DNA of 64,000 nucleotides, from the NCBI RefSeq assembly GCF_009208735.1, contig NZ_WFLJ01000002.1, positions 124,001 through 188,000 on the forward strand. Direction: 5' to 3'. Of the stretch, positions 20,697 through 28,715 are shown piece by piece; positions within the stretch are counted from its first letter, which is position 1; every line of letters starts with the position of its first letter. Source of the stretch: Janthinobacterium rivuli. Its GTDB lineage: Bacteria > Pseudomonadota > Gammaproteobacteria > Burkholderiales > Burkholderiaceae_D. Under the pieces are notes generated by a model that was not told the DNA's origin, made no database searches, and was given only the letters and a program-made list of their open reading frames with translations. The position numbers and the translations under genes were made by a program.

Positions 20697-21737
20697 TCAG
20701 TCTCCCGCCAGTTCGATTTGGATCTTGACGTCGCGCGGATGGCCCAGGGCCGCTTCCTCGAACGCCTGCACGCCGTCGGCAAAGCCGAAGGTGCGCGAAA
20801 TGAAGGGTTTCACGTCGATCTTGCCCGAGGCCAGCAAGGCGATGGCGCGCGGGAAGATGTTCGCGTAGCGGAAGACGGATTCAATGCGCACTTCCTTGGC
20901 CTGGATGGCGACGATATCCAAAGGCACCTTATCCGGCGGCATGCCGACCAGCACCAGGCAGCCGTTCGGGCAGAGCAGATCGGTGATGTTGTCGTAGGCG
21001 CGCATGCTGCCGCTCGCTTCGAAGACGATGTCGGCGCCCCAGCCATCGGTGGCCTCGCGCACCGTGTCGGCAAGGCTGGCCTGACGCACGTCGACCGTGG
21101 TCACGGCGGGATTATCGGCGAACAGGGCCAGCTTTTCCGGCACCAGGTCGGCCAGGATCACGCGCGAGCAGCCGCCCGCCAGCGCGGCCAGCGCATTCAT
21201 GGCGCCGATGGTGCCGGCGCCGATGACCACCGCCACGTCGCCCGGCTTGATGGCCGCCTTCTTCGCCGCCTGCAAGCCGATGGCCAGCGGCTCGACGATG
21301 GCGCCTTCGCCGAAGCTGACGCTGTCGGGCAGCTTGAAGGTGAACGCGGCCGGATGCACGACGTACGGCGTGAGGCAGCCGTGGATGGGCGGCGTGGCCC
21401 AGAAGCGCACGGCCGGATCTAGGTTGTACAGGCCGCGCATGGTGGCGGGCGAATCGAACTGCGGCACGCCCGGCTCCATGCAGACCCGGTCGCCCACTTT
21501 CAGGTGCGTGACTTCCGCGCCCACTTCCGCCACCACGCCGGAGGCCTCGTGGCCGAGCACCATCGGCGCTTCGACGGCAAAGGGGCCGATCCTGCCATGT
21601 TTGAAGTAGTGCACGTCGCTGCCGCAGATGCCCACGGTATGAATCTTGATCTTCACGTCGCGCGGGCCGACGGCGAGCGGCACGTCGATGTCGCGCAGGG
21701 TGATGGAATGCGCGTGTTCCAGTACGAGTGCTTGCAT
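20697..21737 (-). CDS. Zinc-dependent polyol dehydrogenase (xylitol/sorbitol type)
   Basis: NAD(P)-dependent medium-chain dehydrogenase of 346 residues, predicted to oxidise an imported polyol (xylitol, sorbitol or arabitol) to a ketose. Zinc-site residues are visible: Cys in Gly-Ile-Cys-Gly-Ser-Asp-Val-His (~38), His-Glu in Gly-His-Glu-Ala-Ser (~64-65), and Glu in Val-Glu-Pro-Leu (~148). The structural four-Cys zinc lobe of alcohol dehydrogenases is absent, as in sorbitol dehydrogenases. The Rossmann motif is Gly-Ala-Gly-Thr-Ile-Gly. With xylulokinase downstream, xylitol or D-arabitol (both giving xylulose) are the most economical substrates; this is inference. Confidence 0.9.
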   Translation of the reverse strand: MQALVLEHAHSITLRDIDVPLAVGPRDVKIKIHTVGICGSDVHYFKHGRIGPFAVEAPMVLGHEASGVVAEVGAEVTHLKVGDRVCMEPGVPQFDSPATMRGLYNLDPAVRFWATPPIHGCLTPYVVHPAAFTFKLPDSVSFGEGAIVEPLAIGLQAAKKAAIKPGDVAVVIGAGTIGAMNALAALAGGCSRVILADLVPEKLALFADNPAVTTVDVRQASLADTVREATDGWGADIVFEASGSMRAYDNITDLLCPNGCLVLVGMPPDKVPLDIVAIQAKEVRIESVFRYANIFPRAIALLASGKIDVKPFISRTFGFADGVQAFEEAALGHPRDVKIQIELAGD

Positions 21738-21748
21738 GATTGGAGTCC

Positions 21749-22576
21749 TTATTTATGTTTGAGCATGGAGTTGAGCAGCCGTCCCAGGATGCCGACGAAC
21801 AGCAGCGGCGGCAGCGCCAGCAGCACGGTGGAAGCGTTCACCACGCCCCACGGCACTTCCTGGCCCATCGACGTGAAGGCCGACGCCACCACGGGCAGAG
21901 TCATGCTCTTCGAGGAGGTGAGCGCCAGCGCGATCATCAGTTCATTCCAGACCAGCACGAAGCTGAAGACGATGCCGCCCATCAGGGTCTTCGAGGCCAC
22001 GGGCAGAGCCACGTGCCAGAACACCTGGTAGGGACCGTAGCCGTCCAGCGCGGCCGCTTCCTCGATCTCCTTCGGGATGCGCGCAAAGGCGGGAATCGAC
22101 AGCCAGATGATGGTCGACAGGGTCACCAGCAGATACGTCACCACCATCGACAGGCGCGAGTCGTACAGGCCCAGGTCGATCCAGATCGAGATCAATGGAA
22201 TGGCCACGGCGACGGGCGGCAAAAAGCGCAGCGACAGCAGAAAGAACTGGATATCCTTCTTGGCCGGGATCGGATAGCGGGCGATCGCATACGCGGCCGG
22301 CACGCCCAGCACGGCGCCCAGCAGGACGGCCACGCCGACGATGGCCACGCTGTTGCCCAGGCCCGTCAGCACTTCCGGGCTGGCCAGCACCTGCTGGTAG
22401 TTGGCCAGGGTCGGGCTGAAGAAAAAGCGCGGCACGGGCGTGACGATGTCCATCAGCTCCTTGAAGGAATTGAGCACGGCCCACAGGATGGGGAACAGCG
22501 CCACCAGCACGATGAGGGTCGTGATGGCGGTGGTGGTGACGGCGCCGAGGCCGCGCGTAACAGTCAGTTTTCCCAT
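21749..22576 (-). CDS. Sugar-alcohol ABC importer permease 2 (MalG-like)
   Basis: Inner-membrane permease of 275 residues with six helices. The coupling-helix motif Glu-Ala-Ala-x-Leu-Asp-Gly-x-Gly (residues ~180-190) contacts the ATPase. The start at 22576 lies 13 bases inside the preceding permease gene, so the two are coupled. It forms the translocation pore with permease 1. Confidence 0.92.
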   Translation of the reverse strand: MGKLTVTRGLGAVTTTAITTLIVLVALFPILWAVLNSFKELMDIVTPVPRFFFSPTLANYQQVLASPEVLTGLGNSVAIVGVAVLLGAVLGVPAAYAIARYPIPAKKDIQFFLLSLRFLPPVAVAIPLISIWIDLGLYDSRLSMVVTYLLVTLSTIIWLSIPAFARIPKEIEEAAALDGYGPYQVFWHVALPVASKTLMGGIVFSFVLVWNELMIALALTSSKSMTLPVVASAFTSMGQEVPWGVVNASTVLLALPPLLFVGILGRLLNSMLKHK

Positions 22577-23454
22577 TTGGCGACCCGCTTCCAGAGCAAT
22601 GTAAAAATAATTGTCGTGGCCAGCATCATCAGCACGGCCATGCTGGACGCGTACGACACCTTGCCCATCAGGCCGATGCCTTGCGCATACGCATACATGT
22701 CCAGCGTTTCGGTGGAGATGCCGGGGCCGCCCTTGGTCATCACGTAGATCAGGTCGAACGAGCGCAGCGACTCGACCATCTTGATGAACACGAGGCTCAT
22801 GATGGGCACCTTCAGCATGGGCAGCGCGATATACGCATACACCTGCAAGGTACTGGCGTAGTCGAGGCGCGCCGCTTCCAGCGGTTCGGCGGGCAGGGTT
22901 TCCAGCAGCTTCAGGATGACGGCGCCGAAGAACAGGCCCCACTGCCAGATGTCGACCAGCGCCACCGCGTACAGGGCCGTGGCGGGGTCGGACAGCAAGG
23001 CCGTGCCGCCCAGGCCCACGCATTCAAGCAGCCAGTTCAAAATGCCCATCAACGGCGAATACATGAATTTCCAGATGAAGGCGGCCGACACGCGCGGCAG
23101 CAGCACGGGCACGATCAGCAGCAGCGCGATGACGTCACGGGTGCGTCCCTTGACTTTCTCGAATAGGAACACGGCCAGCAGCACGCCGACGAGCAGCGAG
23201 CCGGCCACGGTGACCACTTCCCAGATGGCCGATACTTGCACGGCATTGACGAAGCGGCGGTCGCCGAACAGGCGGAGAAAATTGGCAAAGCCGACGTAGT
23301 CGCTGTCGCTGTAGCGCAGCACGCGGTTTTGCAGCGCCAGGTTGATGGCGGCGATGCTGGGCACCAGGCCCAGTATCAGCAGAATCAGCAGCGGCAGCGT
23401 CAGGAAGACGGCCGGCAGCCAGGTGTGGCGTTTTTTACGGATGGAGTGCGGCAT
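22564..23454 (-). CDS. Sugar-alcohol ABC importer permease 1 (MalF-like)
   Basis: Inner-membrane permease of 296 residues, six helices, with a coupling-loop motif of the form Glu-Ala-Ala-Arg-Leu-Asp-Tyr-Ala (~205-212). ATG at 23454 is preferred because it begins with a basic Pro-His-Ser-Ile-Arg-Lys-Lys-Arg segment directly before helix 1; the ATG 18 codons earlier has no membrane context. It is the second gene of the operon after the binding protein. Confidence 0.9.
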   Translation of the reverse strand: MPHSIRKKRHTWLPAVFLTLPLLILLILGLVPSIAAINLALQNRVLRYSDSDYVGFANFLRLFGDRRFVNAVQVSAIWEVVTVAGSLLVGVLLAVFLFEKVKGRTRDVIALLLIVPVLLPRVSAAFIWKFMYSPLMGILNWLLECVGLGGTALLSDPATALYAVALVDIWQWGLFFGAVILKLLETLPAEPLEAARLDYASTLQVYAYIALPMLKVPIMSLVFIKMVESLRSFDLIYVMTKGGPGISTETLDMYAYAQGIGLMGKVSYASSMAVLMMLATTIIFTLLWKRVAKWEN

Positions 23455-23495
23455 AGAAGTACACTTTCGCAACGGACTTTCAGGCACAGGGAAGC

Positions 23496-23518
23496 GGGCC
23501 GCCACCATCGCGGGCGGC
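23496..23518 (-). repeat. Intercistronic stem-loop after the binding-protein gene
   Basis: GCCGCC (23498-23503) pairs with GGCGGC (23513-23518) across a 9-base loop, in the 82-base gap between the binding-protein and permease genes. Hairpins here commonly stabilise or partly terminate the mRNA so that more binding protein than permease is made; that role is inference. Confidence 0.4.
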
Positions 23519-23536
23519 GGCTGAACGGCAAGCGGA

Positions 23537-24808
23537 CTACTTTCTCCTGTTGGCCCGCTGCATCACTTCCGTCGCATACTCATTCGCTTCGTCGAGCGCG
23601 CTCTGCACGTCGCCGCGCGTACCCGTAAACACCTCTTCCAGCACCACGCCCAGGTTGTCGCCGATGTCCGGCCATTCGGGGCTGGGCCAGATGGTGACGC
23701 GCGAGACGGGCGTGGTGTCCGTCAGGCCCGCCTGGATCTGCGGCTTGACGTGCTTGCGGAAGTAGTCGCTGGCGATGGTGCTGCTGCGGTTGTAGTCGCT
23801 GAAGACGTTGTCCTTCAGGCGCGCCTGTTCCTGTTCCTTGCCCGTCGCCCAGGCGATGAACTTGCCGGCCGCCTGGCGCGTGCATTCATCTTTCGCGCCC
23901 GTGGCGGAGATGGCCAGGCCATGGCCGTAGGCGGCCGATGCCAGCGGCGCGGGCGGGCGCACATAGCCGACCTTGTCGACCACCGAGGATTTTTTCGGGT
24001 CTTCCATCCAGTCGGCGAACGGTGTCGACTCGATCATGAAGGCCACCTTGCCGGACCTGAATGCTTCGAGCGCATTGCTCCAGTCGTAGGTGGCGCCGCC
24101 GGGCGGCGAATACTTGAACAGGTCGCGGTACAGGGTCGTCGCCTTGACGGCCTGCGGCGAATTGAAGGTCGGTACGCCATCCTTTTCCCACTTGCCGCCG
24201 GCGGCCAGCATGAACGGCGACCAGCGCCACACATTCATGCCCGAGCCGCGCTGCCCGCGCGCCGCCCAGCCATACACGTTCGGCGGACTATTGAGCTTCT
24301 TGACGGCGGCAACCAGTTCGTCGAGCGTCTTCGGCACGGCGATGCCGGCCTTTTCCAGCAGGTCGCGGCGATAGAACAGGAAGTCGCTGCCGCCGATCAG
24401 TGGCGCGAAATACGCCACGCCCTTGTACGAGGCAACGGCGCGGCGGCCCGGCAGGAAGTCGTCATAGTCGGCGTCCTTGGGCAGGTATTTGAGCAGGGGA
24501 ACGACCCAGCCGGCCGTGGCAAATTCGGCCACGTTGGCTTCGTCGATGTAGTAGATCTGATAGGAACCGGCCTTGGTGGAAGCGTCAAGGCGGGCCTTGG
24601 AGCGGCGGTCGTTTTCGCCGAAATAGCTGATTTGTACCTTGGTGCCGTTTTTCTTTTCATACTCGGCCAGGGTCTTTTCCATCACGGTCAGGCCCAGGCT
24701 TTTCTGCGCCAGCACCTTGAGCACGGGCACCGAGCAGCTTTGCGCCGAGGCGTCGGCAAACCCGGCGGACATGAGGGCGCCCCATGCAACAGCAGTCATG
24801 ATTTTCAT
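23537..24808 (-). CDS. Sugar-alcohol ABC importer substrate-binding protein
   Basis: Periplasmic solute-binding protein of 423 residues, family 1 (CUT1). Signal peptide at residues 1-22 with cleavage after Ala-Ser-Ala. Binding-protein features are the Tyr-Gln-Ile-Tyr-Tyr-Ile-Asp-Glu segment, the Pro-Leu-Ile-Gly-Gly-Ser-Asp-Phe-Leu-Phe-Tyr-Arg-Arg hinge region and a C-terminal Ile-Trp-Pro-Ser-Pro-Glu-Trp-Pro segment resembling SmoE/MtlE proteins. GGAG precedes the ATG. First gene of the operon; a large dyad covers its upstream region. Confidence 0.92.
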   Translation of the reverse strand: MKIMTAVAWGALMSAGFADASAQSCSVPVLKVLAQKSLGLTVMEKTLAEYEKKNGTKVQISYFGENDRRSKARLDASTKAGSYQIYYIDEANVAEFATAGWVVPLLKYLPKDADYDDFLPGRRAVASYKGVAYFAPLIGGSDFLFYRRDLLEKAGIAVPKTLDELVAAVKKLNSPPNVYGWAARGQRGSGMNVWRWSPFMLAAGGKWEKDGVPTFNSPQAVKATTLYRDLFKYSPPGGATYDWSNALEAFRSGKVAFMIESTPFADWMEDPKKSSVVDKVGYVRPPAPLASAAYGHGLAISATGAKDECTRQAAGKFIAWATGKEQEQARLKDNVFSDYNRSSTIASDYFRKHVKPQIQAGLTDTTPVSRVTIWPSPEWPDIGDNLGVVLEEVFTGTRGDVQSALDEANEYATEVMQRANRRK

Positions 24809-24820
24809 AACACGTCTCCA

Positions 24821-24865
24821 TTTTTATAGTCCGGCGGTTTTCCACCGGTGAATCCACTATAAAAA
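24821..24865 (-). promoter_or_regulatory. Dyad element in front of the polyol operon
   Basis: TTTTTATAGT (24821-24830) and its exact complement ACTATAAAAA (24856-24865) flank 25 bases that contain a second, imperfect CCGG(C/T)GG dyad. The element begins 12 bases before the binding-protein start codon. Either TATAGT or TATAAA on the minus strand could serve as a -10. It could be the operator of the operon's AraC protein, or a leader hairpin. Confidence 0.55.
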
Positions 24866-24944
24866 CAAAGACGGCGCATCACCACTACAAAAGGCGCCGG
24901 TTTCTAAATACTTTTTTTCACTTCGCTGATACGGATTTTCCGTC

Positions 24945-25475
24945 TCAGTCCTGGCGAAAATCCTTGCGGTAGATATTCGTCTCCCTGCCCTCCGGCGGCA
25001 GGCGCGAGAAACGCTCGAAGCGCAGCCCAAGTTTGTTGAGCAGATTGATCGACGCCTGGTTCTGCTGCGAGGTGATGCCGTACAGGGTGCGCAGGCGCAG
25101 TACCTGCTGCGCGTGCCGCACGACGGCGGCCGCCGCCTCGTAGGCATAGCCCTGGCCCCAGTAAGCGGGTCGTACGGCATAGCCGATATCGGGGCCGGGC
25201 AGGCTGTCGCGGCGCACCAGGCCAGCCATGCCGACCATCGCGCCATCGCTGCGGCGTTCGACGATGTACAGGGAATAGCCATGCTCGCGGAACTGCGCCA
25301 TCGGTCCCGTTTCCAGCGCGGCGCGGGCCGCCTCCAGGGTGTGGATATTGCGCTGGCCGATGTTGGCGATCCACGACGGGTCGTTGACCAGTTCCATGTA
25401 GAACGCCGCATCGTCCAGGGTGGCGGTGCGCAGACGCAGACGGGGCGTCTCGCAGACGGTGATGGCGCCGCTCAT
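24945..25475 (-). CDS. GNAT acetyltransferase, RimJ/RimL-like
   Basis: A 176-residue acetyltransferase of the ribosomal-protein-acetylase-like group; substrate unknown. The N-terminal Glu-Thr-Pro-Arg-Leu-Arg-Leu-Arg is typical of RimJ-like enzymes. The acetyl-CoA motif is Ala-Tyr-Trp-Gly-Gln-Gly-Tyr-Ala (~108-115). Motif B is Asn-Gln-Ala-Ser-Ile-Asn-Leu-Leu-x-Lys-Leu-Gly-Leu. The start overlaps the stop of the neighbouring GNAT gene (ATGA), so the two enzymes are co-translated. Confidence 0.88.
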   Translation of the reverse strand: MSGAITVCETPRLRLRTATLDDAAFYMELVNDPSWIANIGQRNIHTLEAARAALETGPMAQFREHGYSLYIVERRSDGAMVGMAGLVRRDSLPGPDIGYAVRPAYWGQGYAYEAAAAVVRHAQQVLRLRTLYGITSQQNQASINLLNKLGLRFERFSRLPPEGRETNIYRKDFRQD

Positions 25476-25990
25476 GCCGGCCACTGCATCGGGTCGGTCA
25501 GCAGCTGGTACATCACGTAGGCGTCGACATAACCAAGCTGCGCGTGATGGTAGGCCAGCGGCAGGGTGGCGACGACCGTGAAGCCCAGCTTTTTCCACAG
25601 GGTGACGGCGGCCAGGTTGGTGCTGACGACGAAGTTGAACTGCATCGCCAGGTAGCCCGCGCGGCGCGCCTCCTCCATGCAGTGCACGCCCAGCAGGCGG
25701 CCCACGCCCACGCCCTGCGCGGCCGGGTCGACCATGAACGAGGCATTGGCCACGTGCGATCCATGGCCCGGCTGGTTCGCCACCAGCTTGTACATGCCCA
25801 GCAGGCGCTCGCTGCCCATCACGGCGACAAAGCTTTGCACGCCGGGGCCGAACCAGTAGGCGTGACACGCTTCGCGCGTGGTATCGGCGGGGAAGGTATA
25901 GGTGTCGCCAGCGGCCACCAGGACCTGGAAGATGGCCCACATGGCGTCGAAGTCGGCTTCGTTGGCCGGGCGGATGTCAATTTCTTTCAA
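25472..25990 (-). CDS. GNAT family N-acetyltransferase
   Basis: A 172-residue acetyltransferase, substrate unknown. Motif A: Phe-Met-Val-Asp-Pro-Ala-Ala-Gln-Gly-Val-Gly-Val-Gly-Arg (~85-98). Motif B: Asn-Leu-Ala-Ala-Val-Thr-Leu-Trp-Lys-Lys-Leu-Gly-Phe (~126-138). This arrangement resembles Pat/PhnO-like single-domain GNATs. It lies 36 bases downstream of the amidohydrolase and overlaps the next GNAT gene by 4 bases; the three genes probably form one transcript. Confidence 0.88.
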   Translation of the reverse strand: MKEIDIRPANEADFDAMWAIFQVLVAAGDTYTFPADTTREACHAYWFGPGVQSFVAVMGSERLLGMYKLVANQPGHGSHVANASFMVDPAAQGVGVGRLLGVHCMEEARRAGYLAMQFNFVVSTNLAAVTLWKKLGFTVVATLPLAYHHAQLGYVDAYVMYQLLTDPMQWPA

Positions 25991-26026
25991 GGTGCTGCTC
26001 CCGATAACAAGTGATGGCTGATTGTA

Positions 26027-27301
26027 TCAGCGCCCCAGGCGAAAATTGACCGTCTCCGGCCGGCCCGCCAGGTGCAGACGCGCACTGGCGCGCGGCGACT
26101 CGCTGACGACTTGCCCGCGCCGCAGCACCAGGCGCCGCGCCGCGCGCAGACGCAGCGCCTCCACCGTGGAGCCGCAATCGAGGATCAGCAAGTCCGCATG
26201 GCAGCCGGGCGCGATGCCGTAGCCGTCCAGGCCCAGGATGCGCGCCGGCGTCTCGGTGACGGCCAGGAAGCAGTCGTGCATCGCCTGCTGGCCCGTCATC
26301 TGCGCCACGTGCAAGCCCATGTGCGCCACTTCCAGCATGTCTCCCGAGCCGAGGCTGTACCACGGGTCCATCACGCAGTCGTGGCCAAAGGCGACGGGGA
26401 TGCCGGCGGCCAGCATCTCGGGCACGCGCGTCATGCCGCGCCGCTTCGGATACGTATCGTGGCGCGCCTGCAGGGTGATGTTGATGAGGGGGTTGGCAAT
26501 GGCCGCCACGCCAGCCTCGCGGATCAGGGGCAGCAGCTTGCTCACGTAATAATTGTCCATCGAATGCATGGACGTCAGGTGCGAGCCCGTCACCCTGCCC
26601 TGCATGCCGAGGCGCTGGCTGTGGAAGGCCAGGGTTTCGATATGGCGCGACAGCGGGTCGTCCGATTCGTCGCAATGCATGTCGACCATCAGGCCCTGTT
26701 CGCAGGCGAATTCGCACAGCAGCCGCACGGATTCCGCGCCGTCCGCCATGGTGCGCTCGAAATGCGGGATGCCGCCCACCACGTCGACGCCCATGGCGAT
26801 GGCGCGCTTCAGATTGTCGAAGGCGCCGGGACTGCGCAGGATGCCGTCCTGCGGAAACGCCACCAGCTGCAGATCGAGATACGGCGCCACCTGGCGCTTG
26901 ACGTCGAGCAGCGCTTCGACGGCCAGCAGGCGCGGGTCGCAGATGTCCACGTGCGAGCGGATGGCCAGCAAGCCGCGCGCCACGGCCCAGTCGCAATACT
27001 GCAGGGCGCGTGCCACCAGGGCGTCCTGCGTCAATTGCGGCTTCAGTTCGCCCCACAGGGCGATGCCTTCGAGCAAGGTGCCGGAGGCGTTCACGCGCGG
27101 CAAGCCATAGCTGAGCGTGGCATCCATGTGGAAGTGGGCGTCGACGAACGGCGGCGTGACGAGGTCGCCGGCGGCGTCGATCTCCTGCGCGCCCGTCACG
27201 GGCAAGGCGGGACCGACGGCGGCGATGCGGCCGCCCTCGATGGCGATATCGATGGCGCGGCGCCCGTCGGGCAGGCTGGCATTGCGGATGACAAGGTCCA
27301 T
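26027..27301 (-). CDS. Cytosine-deaminase-like amidohydrolase (CodA family) with altered active site
   Basis: Metal-dependent amidohydrolase of 424 residues, colinear with E. coli CodA. The first metal motif is His-Phe-His-Met-Asp. Further matches are Phe-Pro-Gln-Asp-Gly-Ile (substrate Gln), His-Cys-Asp-Glu (metal His and proton-shuttle Glu), Ser-His-Leu-Thr-Ser-Met-His-Ser, and Phe-Gly-His-Asp-Cys-Val-Met-Asp-Pro-Trp-Tyr. In CodA the last motif reads His-Asp-Asp; here the second Asp, a substrate-contacting residue, is Cys (residue 309), while the catalytic Asp308 is kept. A deaminase acting on a related heterocycle is therefore as likely as cytosine itself. The start at 27301 follows GAAGGAG and fits the family N-terminus. 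Confidence 0.83.
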   Translation of the reverse strand: MDLVIRNASLPDGRRAIDIAIEGGRIAAVGPALPVTGAQEIDAAGDLVTPPFVDAHFHMDATLSYGLPRVNASGTLLEGIALWGELKPQLTQDALVARALQYCDWAVARGLLAIRSHVDICDPRLLAVEALLDVKRQVAPYLDLQLVAFPQDGILRSPGAFDNLKRAIAMGVDVVGGIPHFERTMADGAESVRLLCEFACEQGLMVDMHCDESDDPLSRHIETLAFHSQRLGMQGRVTGSHLTSMHSMDNYYVSKLLPLIREAGVAAIANPLINITLQARHDTYPKRRGMTRVPEMLAAGIPVAFGHDCVMDPWYSLGSGDMLEVAHMGLHVAQMTGQQAMHDCFLAVTETPARILGLDGYGIAPGCHADLLILDCGSTVEALRLRAARRLVLRRGQVVSESPRASARLHLAGRPETVNFRLGR

Positions 27302-27692
27302 GCGGACACTCCTTCGGTTGACTACGGTATCTGGCGCTTCCAGTGCATTGTCATCTACTTTTTTCAAGGATGCTGCAGTGCACGAATATGGTCACTGGCA
27401 AAAGCGTAGCCATAGATTTCATGACAACGCTTTGCGCGAGCGCAAACTTCCCGCAAATGCTGCCAGGCCCATGAATGCGGCAAGTGCGCACCAGACACGC
27501 GGCGCACGCCCTTGAGAAAATAGCTTTCAACTAACTCGAATCACCGCTAGAATATTCATATTGCGTTGCATCATAAAAAGTCCATGATGAGCTGTTCAGC
27601 ACGCTACCCACTTTACAAAACGCGGCCAACTCTGGTTTTCGGGATTTTGCAGAGCGTTTTGCCAGCATTTTAATCCGTACAAAGGAGTAAAT
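27302..27692. other. Divergent intergenic region between amidohydrolase and phasin
   Basis: This 391-base stretch holds no gene. It carries the amidohydrolase ribosome site at its left end and the phasin promoter and leader on the right. No terminator or repeat was seen. Confidence 0.5.
27525..27553 (+). promoter_or_regulatory. Predicted phasin promoter
   Basis: TTTCAA (27525-27530), 17 bases, TAGAAT (27548-27553). The start point would be near 27560, leaving a leader of about 130 bases before the phasin ATG. Confidence 0.5.
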
Positions 27693-28550
27693 ATGTTTCC
27701 GCTTCCTGAACAATTTTCCAGCGCCGCCAAGTCGCAACTGGAAAACCAGCTGCAAATCTTCAGTACCCTCACCAGCAAAGTCTTCGAAAGCGCCGAGAAA
27801 ATCATCGCCCTGAACCTGAACGCCGGCAAGGCCGCCCTGTCGCACACGGCGGAAACGGCGCAGCACCTGCTGGTCACGCAGGACCCGCGCGACTTCTTCA
27901 GCTACAGCACCAGCCAGGCACAGCCGAATATCGAAAGCGTGCTGGCCTACAGCCGCCAGCTGTTCGGCATCGCTTCGAGCACCCAGGCGGAATTGCTGGC
28001 CTCGGCCAAGGCGCGCCTCGATGCGGCAGCGCCAGTCGCCTCCACCGCCCCGGCTCCTGCCGCAGCCAAGCCTGCGCTGGCCGTCGCCGCACCTGTCGCT
28101 GCCCCTGTCGCTGCGCCAGCGCCGGCAGCGGCACCTGCACCCGTCGTCGCCAAGCCGGCCGAAGTGGCCAAGCCTGCCGCCAAGGCGGCACCCGCCCCCG
28201 TTGCCGCAGCCAAACCGGCGGCAGCGCCGGCCAAGGTTGCCGAGAAGGTCGCCGACAAGCCCGCCGTGAAAGCGGCCGACACCAAACCGGCAGCGAAGTT
28301 GGAAGCCAAGCCGGAAGCCAAGCCTGAAACGGCCAAGCCCGCACCGGCACCGGCCACACCGGCCGCGAAACCATTTCCTTCGAGCAAGCCGGCCGCCAAG
28401 CCGGCCAGCGCCGTCGGCAAGACCGTGGCCAAGGCCGCCGTGAAGCACACCCCTGCGCCAACCGCCAAGCCGGCAGCCAAGGCAGCCCCCAAAGGCGCGC
28501 CATCGAAACAGCTCGACATGCTGGGCGGCAAAGGCAGCGGTCGCAAGTAA
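27693..28550 (+). CDS. Phasin with long Ala/Pro/Lys-rich C-terminal tail
   Basis: Coats polyhydroxyalkanoate granules. The first ~110 residues form the phasin_2 helical domain (Pro-Glu-Gln-Phe at the start, Asn-Leu-Asn-Ala-Gly-Lys-Ala, and Tyr-Ser-Arg-Gln-Leu-Phe-Gly-Ile-Ala near the end). Residues ~111-285 are a low-complexity chain of Ala, Pro, Lys and Val resembling histone-H1/AlgP-like tails, highly basic and without predicted fold. The tail suggests binding to DNA or polyphosphate in addition to the granule (inference). AAAGGAG precedes the ATG. It has its own terminator. Confidence 0.9.
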   Translation: MFPLPEQFSSAAKSQLENQLQIFSTLTSKVFESAEKIIALNLNAGKAALSHTAETAQHLLVTQDPRDFFSYSTSQAQPNIESVLAYSRQLFGIASSTQAELLASAKARLDAAAPVASTAPAPAAAKPALAVAAPVAAPVAAPAPAAAPAPVVAKPAEVAKPAAKAAPAPVAAAKPAAAPAKVAEKVADKPAVKAADTKPAAKLEAKPEAKPETAKPAPAPATPAAKPFPSSKPAAKPASAVGKTVAKAAVKHTPAPTAKPAAKAAPKGAPSKQLDMLGGKGSGRK

Positions 28551-28580
28551 GCGTCGCGCGCCGCACTGACGCAGCAAAAC

Positions 28581-28603
28581 AACGGGCTACGGCCCGTTTT
28601 TTG
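28581..28603 (+). terminator. Rho-independent terminator of phasin gene
   Basis: AACGGGC, TACG tetraloop, GCCCGTT followed by T-run to 28602. Same UACG loop as the groESL terminator. Confidence 0.88.
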
Positions 28604-28715
28604 CGTGCCCGTCCACAGCGCGCTTTTCCGCCTTGTTGTATCCTACGCGTACTTTCCGTCCGCGTGCCCGTCCTTCCGCCCCGCGACACCCCATTATTCA
28701 AAACAAAAGGTAACC

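Noticed and set aside
28020..28500. Repetitive DNA in the phasin gene considered as a CRISPR or satellite array
   Set aside because: The repeats are imperfect Ala/Pro/Lys codons in one open frame, explained by the protein tail.
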